Notes under the pieces: model-generated
Told to the model about the DNA's origin: nothing
Database searches by the model: none
The model's input: the letters and a program-made list of their open reading frames with translations, nothing else
NCBI GenBank assembly: GCA_029864165.1
Contig: JAOTTZ010000168.1
Span: forward strand, 1-5,085
Source of the DNA: Burkholderiaceae bacterium
GTDB taxonomy: Bacteria > Pseudomonadota > Gammaproteobacteria > Burkholderiales > Burkholderiaceae_C
Reading direction: 5' to 3'
DNA: 5,085 nucleotides
Part shown: piece after piece, positions 1 through 5,085 of the stretch
Layout of the letters: each line of letters opens with the position of its first letter
How positions within the stretch are numbered: the stretch's first letter is position 1
Translations under genes and position numbers: made by a program

Positions 1-149
1 GACGTCTTTGCTAAGGTCTTTGCTAAAACCATTGCTAGACGGTGCCCAACCCGCTGGGTTTAGCAAAGCGCTTTCTCCATGATTTGCGAGTACTTCCAGG
101 CTCGGCGGCCAGGTGTTTCTCCGCTTTAAGGTCGCCGCGCTTTGCTTGA
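1..149. repeat. Cluster of CTTTGCT direct and inverted repeats
   Basis: CTTTGCT occurs at 6-12, 18-24 and 140-146, and its reverse complement AGCAAAG at 62-68. The 11-mer GTCTTTGCTAA is directly repeated at 4-14 and 16-26 (12-bp period, equal to 4 codons). CTTTGCTAAA (18-27) is an inverted repeat of TTTAGCAAAG (59-68). Between them, AACCC (48-52) pairs with GGGTT (56-60) around a GCT loop, and AAAGCGCTTT (65-74) is a perfect palindrome. A structured RNA, a protein-binding array or an operon-end hairpin are all possible. There is no T-tract typical of an intrinsic terminator on the minus strand. Confidence 0.6.
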
Positions 150-153
150 TCAT
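1..153 (-). CDS. Unidentified ORF, 5' part only (runs off left edge)
   Basis: An ATG at 153-151 overlaps the TGA (152-150) of the upstream AlbA_2/ATPase gene in an ATGA, and the frame stays open for 51 codons to the window edge. A Shine-Dalgarno-like GGTGAGG (164-158) puts GAGG 4 nt before the ATG, so translational coupling is plausible. The peptide begins MIKQSAATLKRRNTW and ends in a small repeat, FSKDLSKDV, encoded by an 11-bp direct repeat. I do not recognise a family. The overlap and ribosome binding site favour a real coupled gene. Against this, the DNA is rich in short direct and inverted repeats, so it could be a non-coding trailer that is open by chance. Confidence 0.45.
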   Translation of the reverse strand, partial: MIKQSAATLKRRNTWPPSLEVLANHGESALLNPAGWAPSSNGFSKDLSKDV

Positions 154-1835
154 GACGCCTCACCGGCAGGCGCGGCCCTGACGCTCACCCAGCGCGGTTC
201 CGCCCGGGTACCCTGATTGCCGATTTTTCCCGCTCTGCGAAGCTCCTGTAGCAGATTGTGGACTTTGCGTCGCTTCTGCGGGTCAGTCATTCGATCCGGC
301 AGCTTCGACACCAGCAGCTCATCCACCTCCTTGCGCCCGACCGGGCCATGCTGGTCGACCAATGCCAGTATCAGGTCCAGGTAGTACTGCTTGTTGAGAC
401 CCCGCTCCCGAATGTGTCGGGCCGCCTCGCCGGTAGCTTTCGCCATAGCACCCGACACGATGACATTCGGATAGCGGCCTTCGACCAGACCAGCAGCTTT
501 GAGCCGCTGGTGATCGTCGCGATCGATTCGGTGGCCCTTTTGTACCCGGTCCAGAAGCATGACCTGCGCAAGGGTGAGGTCTGTTCGTTCCATCAGGAGC
601 CTCGTGTAACGTTCATCGAGGATTCGGCCCGTGATGCTCACGGTGACTTGTCCAGGGGTATCGAGGTCATAGTCCGGCAACGGGAATGACCGTAGTCGTT
701 GTGTCTCGAACATGCGCTTGATGCCACCACCCTGGGTGTCGATCAGGTTCAGCTCAACCATGGCATCCGCGAGAAACGGGTTGCGGTAAATGGCCTGTGG
801 CGCATCCTGCTCGATCACCGTTTTGACGCTGCCCGGCAGGAAATCGCCCACATTGGTCATCAGGACGCGATCCGGGAACTCGACCACGGTGACCCGCCCG
901 TGCTGGCGGTAATCCTGGTGGGCTAGGCTGTTGTGAAGGGCCTCGCGAATCACCCACGGGTCGTACTGCGTGATCTCCTGGGGGAAGAGCGTGCCGCTCG
1001 GCAAGGTGCGTACGGTGAGATTGCGCAGGCGCTTCAGCAGTCGATCGCCGGCGAGCAGAAATGGCGGGCCGATATGCTCATAGTCCAGCTCGTGGTTGTC
1101 TGTGTCCTTCAGTATCCATGACACCTTGGCTACCGCCGGCGCCAGCAGTGTCGTCGCTTCGCTGCGCCCGAGCAGCACGAGTGCCGTGTTCGTTACGGCG
1201 CCTTGCTTCAGAAGCCTGGCCTTGTTCAGGAAGGTGAAGTTGTCCCACGCCTTCACTTCACCGGCCCGGCCCGGGTGCTTGACCAGGAACTGCTCGCGCG
1301 CCTTGACGAGCGCTTCGGTGTCGAGGTCGCTCAGGCTTGCCCGTTCGCAGGTCTCTGCCGACCAGTCAGTGCCGCGGGTCCACAGCGCACGCGACTTCTC
1401 CGGCTGCTTGATGAGTTCGGTCTTACTGGAGCCGACGCGCACCCAAGCCGTGCCGTAGAAGCTGACGGGTTGATCCCGCGCCGGACCGACCTCGAACAAC
1501 ACGACGCGGCCTTGCGGATGGTCGACGATGTGCACCTCGACACCCGTGTTTAGGCGTAGCCCCGCGCTGAGCCACGGAAGTAGGTCCTGATTCCCCTTGC
1601 CCTTGACTGCGTAAGGATCGAAACACGTGCCGACAACGGCATGCGTGTCGTCGTCGATGCCGAACACCAGATAGCCGCGGGGCTGGCTGCGCAGGCACGC
1701 CTCATTTGCCAGTGCCGACAGGTAATCGCCAAGCTCCTTCGGGTTGGCGTTGTTCCGTTTGAACTCAAACCACTCTGTCTCGGTGGGTAGAGCCCGGAGG
1801 CGATCGACGAGCGCGATAAGTTCCTGAATGTTCAC
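150..1835 (-). CDS. AlbA_2 (Schlafen-type) / GHKL-ATPase-like protein with C-terminal winged helices
   Basis: 561 aa, close to full length for this family. Residues about 15-140 look like an AlbA_2/Schlafen-type domain: a TETEWFEFK start at 18-26 and a glycine-rich RGYLVFGI strand at 53-60, ending near the WVRVGSS at 131-137. Residues about 290-405 match the HATPase_c_4 class of GHKL-like ATP-binding domains: an N-box-like REALHNSLAHQDYR at 297-310, VGDFLPG at 329-335 and a G-box DTQGGGIKRMF at 366-376. The region from about 410 to the end looks like winged-helix DNA-binding segments. Proteins of this build are common in type I RM operons and are often called ATP-binding proteins or putative transcriptional regulators; their molecular role is not settled. 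The start is GTG (1835-1833), overlapping the stop of the upstream chimera as GTGA, so translational coupling is likely. The frame is intact. The family call is firm; any function is inference. Confidence 0.9.
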   Translation of the reverse strand: MNIQELIALVDRLRALPTETEWFEFKRNNANPKELGDYLSALANEACLRSQPRGYLVFGIDDDTHAVVGTCFDPYAVKGKGNQDLLPWLSAGLRLNTGVEVHIVDHPQGRVVLFEVGPARDQPVSFYGTAWVRVGSSKTELIKQPEKSRALWTRGTDWSAETCERASLSDLDTEALVKAREQFLVKHPGRAGEVKAWDNFTFLNKARLLKQGAVTNTALVLLGRSEATTLLAPAVAKVSWILKDTDNHELDYEHIGPPFLLAGDRLLKRLRNLTVRTLPSGTLFPQEITQYDPWVIREALHNSLAHQDYRQHGRVTVVEFPDRVLMTNVGDFLPGSVKTVIEQDAPQAIYRNPFLADAMVELNLIDTQGGGIKRMFETQRLRSFPLPDYDLDTPGQVTVSITGRILDERYTRLLMERTDLTLAQVMLLDRVQKGHRIDRDDHQRLKAAGLVEGRYPNVIVSGAMAKATGEAARHIRERGLNKQYYLDLILALVDQHGPVGRKEVDELLVSKLPDRMTDPQKRRKVHNLLQELRRAGKIGNQGTRAEPRWVSVRAAPAGEAS

Positions 1836-2248
1836 TCGACGATGGCCTCCTCGTCGATGGCGTCGGAGTCGAGGGCCATGTTGGTTCCGTCCTCGGCGGT
1901 GTCAGGCAGCGCTTCGTCCGGCAGTCGCGCCGCCGCCTCGCGCACATCGAGCTTGCCGGTCACCATATCGGCGACGAGGCGGGTGATGTCCTTGGGGTCG
2001 TTCGCATCGGCCAGCGCCAGCTTCTTGAACGCCTCGGGCTGGGTGGCGCGCAGGAAGGCAAACAACAGCGGCACATCGAGCGCATGGGCACGGTCGTAGT
2101 CTTGCGCACTGCCGGCGATGTAGCCTGTGCCGCCGTAGGGCGCGCGCTGCTCCGCCACAATGTTCGGGGCAACGGCAATGCCATCGGCGCCGGTCATGTG
2201 CCGCATGATCAGCGTCTCCAAGCCCTTTTCGCTGGTGTCGGTGGTCAA
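1832..2248 (-). pseudogene. HsdR N-terminus fused in frame to HsdS C-terminus (138-aa chimera)
   Basis: The first ~70 residues (TTDTSEKGLETLIMRH, then a PYGGTGYIAGSAQDYDRAHALDV stretch and a FLRATQPEAFKKL stretch) look like the N-terminus of type I RM restriction subunit HsdR, a protein of roughly 1000 aa. After DPKDI the sequence becomes TRLVADMVTGKLDVREAAARLPDEA, the C-terminal signature of HsdS specificity subunits, followed by an acidic tail. No nuclease, helicase or target-recognition domain is left. I chose the TTG at 2248-2246 because AGGAG at 2260-2256 lies 7 nt upstream and HsdR homologues begin MTTDTSEKGLE as I recall them; a GTG at 2269 is an in-frame alternative lacking such a site. 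The stop overlaps the next gene's GTG start. The best reading is a deletion that fused hsdR to hsdS. It may now serve mainly as a coupling leader for the next gene. The open frame and good start mean a small protein may still be made. Confidence 0.8.
1938..1985. repeat. 48-bp direct repeat, copy 1 (in the chimera)
   Basis: These 48 bases match 3843-3890 with 3 mismatches in the same orientation. They encode the HsdS signature around TRL(I/V)AD(V/M)VTGKLDVRE. The match ends sharply at the HsdR junction side, while the sequence on the C-terminal side is related but diverged. Confidence 0.85.
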
Positions 2249-2260
2249 CAGTTGGCTCCT
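2246..2260 (-). promoter_or_regulatory. Ribosome binding site that decides the TTG start of the chimera
   Basis: On the minus strand, AGGAG (2260-2256) is followed by a 7-nt spacer and TTG (2248-2246). The in-frame GTG at 2269 lies directly after a TGA and upstream of this site. The TTG therefore fits better and gives the N-terminus expected of HsdR. Confidence 0.65.
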
Positions 2261-2287
2261 ATCGCGCACTCAAGAGCCACGCCCGCC

Positions 2288-2377
2288 TTACGCCCAGCCT
2301 TGTTCACGCAATCGCCCCGACGCCAACTCGATCTGATCCAGGGTGAGCTGCCGCTTGCGAGGGTTCCAGTCATGCAC
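2288..2377 (-). other. 29-codon orphan reading frame, possible gene remnant
   Basis: This lies in the 150-bp gap between the DUF1828 gene and the chimera. A minus-strand frame from GTG (2377-2375) to TAA (2290-2288) encodes a charged, helix-like peptide that includes NPRKRQLTLDQIELASGRL and ends REQGWA. The composition looks more protein-like than random high-GC DNA. I recognise no family, and no convincing Shine-Dalgarno precedes the GTG. It could be the tail of a lost gene or a leader peptide. A few codons upstream the frame is closed by a TAA. The rest of the gap holds the hairpin at 2395-2414 and the chimera's ribosome binding site. Confidence 0.25.
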
Positions 2378-2394
2378 ACGCTCTGCAATTTACA

Positions 2395-2414
2395 GGCGCC
2401 GGTTACCGGGCGCC
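2395..2414. repeat. GC-rich inverted repeat 3' of the DUF1828 gene
   Basis: The sequence GGCGCCGGTTACCGGGCGCC forms a GC-rich stem with one bulged G and a very short loop. It starts 6 nt beyond the DUF1828 stop codon. It could act as a processing or pausing hairpin between the DUF1828 gene and the chimera. No U-tract follows on the minus strand (GTAAATTGC comes next), so a strong rho-independent terminator is unlikely. Confidence 0.45.
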
Positions 2415-2419
2415 CCAGC

Positions 2420-3199
2420 CTAAGCTGCTTCCAGCAGCGTTTGCGCCAAACGGTCGGGCTCCGACCACAGAACCGTTGTGGAAAGTGGTTCCACAAGCTT
2501 GTAGTCCTCCGGTGCCCAGATATCTACCGTGTCGTCGAACAACGATACGAAGCGCAATGCCTCTGGGCCCGCCGCCAAGTGGCTGAGGTCGTACCATGCT
2601 GCGAGGACATGCTCAGCCACCGATCGCGCGGCTGACCGACTACCGGTGCTCAGCACATAGACCAACGCGCTGCGCCTAGGAGCCCGTACGTGGAAATCGA
2701 CCGTCCAGCCTCGGCCAGATCGCCCAGCCAGCTTCTCGGCGCGCTCGAAACTAAACTGCTTCTCTGACAGAAAGTCAGCGACCTCGTCGGTGGCCGACTC
2801 GACTGCGCGAGTGCGAAACGTGAACCAGAGATCCGAGATCCGCAGCGCCGCCTGTGCAACGCGAGTCGCTACCGCTGCCAGCGACTCCCCGGGTCGACAG
2901 CGCGCCAGCAGCATGCCCTTGTAAAACTCCACCCCGTGGGTGAGGCACGCGTCTGCGATCAGCGCGCTCTGTTTCGGCGAGCGGCGCAGCGACAGCGTCT
3001 GGCTGCGCAGCCAGCGATTCGTTTCGCCCAAGTCGCTCACCGTCACGACATCGTCCGCACGCTTCAAGAACAGATCGATATTGTCGCCATCCGGGTACAA
3101 GTAGGGCGTTCGAATGCGGTGAAATTCCCCATGCGGAACGCAGACAAACATCTCACCAAGACCACTCGCGAAATCGGCGCATAGATCCTTGGCGTTCAT
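2420..3199 (-). CDS. DUF1828 domain-containing protein
   Basis: 259 aa from the ATG at 3199-3197. The frame is open much further upstream, but that part is low-quality sequence antisense-like to and overlapping the preceding gene. The chosen ATG overlaps the upstream TGA as ATGA and has GGAG (3211-3208) 8 nt before it. The N-terminal part, with PYLYPDGDNIDLFL at about 32-45 and VTVSDLGETNRWL at about 52-64, is the typical start of DUF1828 proteins. A middle helical part follows, and a C-terminal half (about 135-259) is the region where relatives carry DUF1829. There is no signal peptide or membrane segment, so it is probably cytosolic. The function of the family is unknown to me. Its tight pairing with the small upstream gene inside an RM remnant suggests that the two act together. 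The family call is fairly sure; any role in defence is inference. Confidence 0.8.
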   Translation of the reverse strand: MNAKDLCADFASGLGEMFVCVPHGEFHRIRTPYLYPDGDNIDLFLKRADDVVTVSDLGETNRWLRSQTLSLRRSPKQSALIADACLTHGVEFYKGMLLARCRPGESLAAVATRVAQAALRISDLWFTFRTRAVESATDEVADFLSEKQFSFERAEKLAGRSGRGWTVDFHVRAPRRSALVYVLSTGSRSAARSVAEHVLAAWYDLSHLAAGPEALRFVSLFDDTVDIWAPEDYKLVEPLSTTVLWSEPDRLAQTLLEAA

Positions 3200-3654
3200 A
3201 GGAACAACTCCCCCGTTCGCGTGGGCGGGCTCATCATCTGCCCTTGGTGCTGAATCTTCGCTTCCGCACAGAACTGGACCCAAACCGCCACGGGGTCGGA
3301 TGGCGCCGCGCTGATGTCGGTCGGCATATAGGCATCCTTGTCGCGAAACTGTTCGCTCCAGCGATGCTTGTGCACCTCGCCGACCTGCGTGCACTGCGGG
3401 TTGTGATGATCTTTGCCCAGGTCCAGCGCGTAGATACGCCCAGCACTCTTCAGAATCAGCGCGTAGGACAACGCGGGGATCAACGGATTGAAGCTGCCTT
3501 TGACGAACAAGGGCCAGCCGCTGCTGGACTGTACCTCGGCACGGAACTCGAAACACGGCGAGCGATCCTCGTCTTCCTGCCAGACGATGTCTCCCTCCAA
3601 GCGCTTACTGGTATTGCTCAGCAGCGTTTCGAACTCGGTCTGAGTGATGGCCAT
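3196..3654 (-). CDS. Small protein resembling DUF6978, partner of the DUF1828 gene
   Basis: 152 aa starting MAITQTEFETLLS at ATG 3654-3652. This ATG is preceded by AGGAG (3664-3660) with a 5-nt spacer, which is why I reject starts further upstream. The pattern resembles DUF6978 proteins as I remember them: an N-terminal TQTEFE helix, a central beta-rich part with RIYALDLGKDHHNP (about 87-100), then a VGEVHKHRW histidine/tryptophan segment and an AYMPTDI segment. No catalytic motif is certain, though the HH, H.H and nearby acidic residues could bind a metal. It overlaps the DUF1828 gene by ATGA, so the two are probably co-translated. It starts 49 bp downstream of the hsdS fragment stop. The family name rests on recall of a pattern, so it is less certain than its neighbour's. 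Confidence 0.65.
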   Translation of the reverse strand: MAITQTEFETLLSNTSKRLEGDIVWQEDEDRSPCFEFRAEVQSSSGWPLFVKGSFNPLIPALSYALILKSAGRIYALDLGKDHHNPQCTQVGEVHKHRWSEQFRDKDAYMPTDISAAPSDPVAVWVQFCAEAKIQHQGQMMSPPTRTGELFL

Positions 3655-3703
3655 GTCCTCTCCTCTCGTGCATTGTGCGCCAGAACAGCCTTTGCGGCCA
3701 CGC

Positions 3704-4090
3704 TCAACGGGACAGTCGCGCCTCAGCCTCCTCGGGAGCGGCGTCGAGGTCACCGGCTGTTTCATCCTCGTCGTTGGTCAGAGTATCGCCTTCGTCGAGA
3801 GGTTCGGGTTCCTCCATCTTGTCCGGCAGCCCTGCCACCGCTTCGCGCACATCGAGCTTGCCGGTCACCACGTCGGCGATGAGGCGGGTGCGGTATTCGC
3901 GCAGGAGGTCGATCTCGCGTTCGAGGCGGGAGGATGCAGTATCTACTTCTTGCGTCTCGGCATGGATGCGTTGTAAGAGTTCTTCTTGCTCGGCCCGCGG
4001 TGGCATCGGTAACTTGAACCGTTTCAACTCCTCACATGTGATCGCGCCCTTATTCAACTGAGCGTTCAAAGTGATACTAATGATGGCATA
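3704..4090 (-). pseudogene. hsdS: hsdS 3' fragment (type I RM specificity subunit), 5' end cut off at the IS element
   Basis: About 128 codons remain of a gene that normally has 400 or more. The surviving part covers the end of the second target recognition domain and the conserved C-terminal helix: FKLPMPPRAEQEELL (the usual P-PP-AEQ turn), a heptad-like helix with SSRLEREIDLLREYRTRLI, and the signature ADVVTGKLDVREA. An acidic tail follows. HsdS sets DNA target specificity for the HsdM/HsdR complex; this piece cannot recognise DNA alone. The frame reads back unbroken to codon TAT at 4090-4088 and meets a TGA at 4096-4094, inside the presumed IS end. A TTG at 4069-4067 could start a 121-aa product but has no clear ribosome binding site. 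This could be a real IS disruption or one side of a larger rearrangement; the upstream half should lie beyond the IS if it was a simple insertion. Confidence 0.8.
3843..3890. repeat. 48-bp direct repeat, copy 2 (in the hsdS fragment)
   Basis: This is the second copy of the hsdS C-terminal segment, with 45 of 48 bases equal to 1938-1985. The two copies bracket the DUF6978-like and DUF1828 genes, giving a substrate for homologous recombination that could delete about 1.9 kb. Confidence 0.85.
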
Positions 4091-4122
4091 ATCTCAGCCG
4101 TTAATGACAGCTGGGGCAGGCC

Positions 4123-5085
4123 ATGGCAAGACCTCGACAGTTGGACATCGAACTCGTTGCACAAGCGCACGCACTGGCGCTTGAGGCGAAGAGCGTGGAA
4201 GAACTTCGTTGCGCACAATCAGTGTTGTTACCGGCGCTGCTCAACGCCACTCTTGAGCGGACGGCCGTGGCGATTGGTGTTGGCAGAGCCACGGTGGTCA
4301 GATTGCAGAGGCGACTGCGCAGCAGGGTTCGTGAGCCCAACAAGGCGATGGCCGTGCGAGGCGGGCGGCGCCGTGCGTGGATGAACGTCGAAGAGGAGCG
4401 TAACTTCTTGGCACCCTGGGCACAGAAGTCGGCCGATGGCGCAATGCTTGTCGTTGGGCCGCTGCGCGCGGCGCTGGCGCAAGAACTCGGTCATCCGGTG
4501 GCGCACTCTGTGGTGTACCGGCTGCTGGAGCGCCACGGCTGGCGCAAAGTGGCTCCCGACACACGGCACCCCAAGAGCGACCCACAGGTGCAACAGGCGT
4601 GGAAAAAAAACTCCCCCAAGCGCTGGCGGCCTTGCTGAAACCGCGCGAAGTTCGCCGGCGACGTGTGCGAGTGATGTTTCAGGACGAAGCGCGCTTTGGA
4701 AGAATGGTCCGAATTCGGCGGTGCTGGGCACCCAGTCCGGCGCGACCTGTGGTGTGCAATGGCTACGAGCGAGAGTTTGTGTATGTGTACGGCGCCGTCA
4801 GTCCGCTCCAAGGTGAGCTCGATTGGATGATCACGCGGCAGATGAACACTGCCAACATGAGTACCTTTCTCGCCCATGTCAGCATCAATCACCCACGGGA
4901 TTTCATCGTCATGGTGGTCGATGGGGCGAGTTCGCATGTCAGCAAGGATCTCGTCGTACCCGACAATATTCGGCTACTGCGTTTGCCGCCCTATGCTCCC
5001 GAACTTAACCCGCAGGAGCACGTCTGGGACGAGCTGCGTGAGAAAGAATTCCCCAACCGAGTCTACGCCGACATCGAAAGTGTGG
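4123..5085 (+). CDS. IS630-family transposase, two frames joined at an A8 run; 3' end missing
   Basis: The first frame (4123-4638, 171 aa) starts at ATG with GGGGCAGG just upstream. It carries an N-terminal helix-turn-helix around LERTAVAIGVGRATVVRLQRR and a winged-helix part with HSVVYRLLERHGWRKVAPD, ending in TRHPKSDPQVQQAWKK. A -1 shift at the A8 run gives KKLPQALAALLKPREV, then the DDE nuclease domain: first D in MFQDEARFG (codon 4683), second D in VVDGASSH (codon 4920) and E in PPYAPELNPQEHVW (codon 5016). The second D and the E are 31 residues apart, near the usual IS630/mariner spacing. All three catalytic residues are intact, so the protein is probably active if the shift occurs. The frame is still open at the window end. 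The alternative is a simple inactivating frameshift mutation. Confidence 0.88.
4603..4610 (+). other. A8 slippery run, likely frameshift site of the IS630 transposase
   Basis: Eight adenines lie in frame 0 as AAA AAA AAC. Slipping back one base makes the next codons AAA CTC CCC and joins the DNA-binding part to the catalytic part without loss. Frame 0 otherwise ends at TGA 4636-4638. Programmed -1 frameshifting or transcriptional slippage at A-runs is known for several IS families, including IS630 members. Confidence 0.7.

Larger units (their letters stand above)
4091..5085 (+). mobile_element. IS630-family insertion sequence, left part (right end outside window)
   Basis: The element is defined by an IS630-type transposase and by the abrupt end of the hsdS frame. 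IS630 elements insert at TA; a TA sits at 4089-4090, exactly where hsdS homology is last readable, so I place the left end at about 4091 (ATCTCAGCCGTTAATGACAG). The terminal inverted repeat and the second TA cannot be confirmed because the right end is missing. The 32 bp before the transposase ATG would hold the inverted repeat and ribosome binding site. Confidence 0.8.

Noticed and set aside
44..64. Possible integron attC core (GCCCAAC ... GTTTAGC)
   Set aside because: The left half fits RYYYAAC but the right half does not fit GTTRRRY, and the 7-bp spacing is far too short for an attC site.
1..149. CRISPR-like repeat array
   Set aside because: The repeats are 7-11 bp, unevenly spaced and in both orientations, with no spacers of constant length.
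258..689. 143-aa plus-strand ORF
   Set aside because: It lies antisense to the well-supported AlbA_2/ATPase gene, shows no recognisable domain and has no plausible ribosome binding site; it is an expected shadow in GC-rich DNA.
3200..3556. N-terminal extension of the DUF1828 frame
   Set aside because: It overlaps the small upstream gene almost fully, looks non-protein-like and precedes an ATG with a good ribosome binding site and an ATGA overlap.
3244..3882. 212-aa plus-strand ORF
   Set aside because: It runs antisense across two supported minus-strand genes, is arginine-rich and lacks family features, so it is a shadow frame.
4228..4731. 167-aa minus-strand ORF, and a 148-aa one at 4491-4937
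   Set aside because: Both are antisense to the IS630 transposase, whose motifs are clear; no domain is visible in them.

Overview
The window is GC-rich and compact, with short intergenic gaps and GTG/TTG starts. This suggests a high-GC proteobacterium (Pseudomonadota), but no gene here fixes the species. It is an accessory defence-island fragment: a decayed type I restriction-modification (RM) locus, read right to left on the minus strand, that meets an IS630-family insertion sequence on the right.

Layout in minus-strand transcription order. (1) An hsdS (specificity subunit) 3' fragment, 3704-4090, lacks its 5' part and stops where the IS begins. (2) A small protein resembling DUF6978, 3196-3654, overlaps by an ATGA (3) a DUF1828-type protein, 2420-3199. 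(4) A 150-bp gap (2270-2419) holds a GC-rich hairpin and a 29-codon orphan reading frame. (5) A short in-frame chimera, 1832-2248, has an HsdR-like N-terminus joined directly to an HsdS-like C-terminus. (6) It overlaps by GTGA an AlbA_2 (Schlafen-type)/GHKL-ATPase-like protein with C-terminal winged helices, 150-1835, a class often carried in type I RM operons. (7) That gene overlaps by ATGA the start of an unidentified ORF running off the left edge.

On the right, 4091-5085 on the plus strand is the left part of an IS630-family element. Its transposase is in two frames joined at an A8 run, and its 3' end lies outside the window.

The catalytic RM parts are missing here: there is no HsdM, no HsdR motor or nuclease, and no HsdS target recognition domain. 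The accessory genes keep good ribosome binding sites, intact frames and stop/start overlaps. I infer that the RM core was lost by recombination and IS insertion, while the accessory genes remain potentially expressible. The most unusual object is the HsdR::HsdS chimera. The most interesting intact module is the DUF6978-like/DUF1828 pair plus the AlbA_2 protein.
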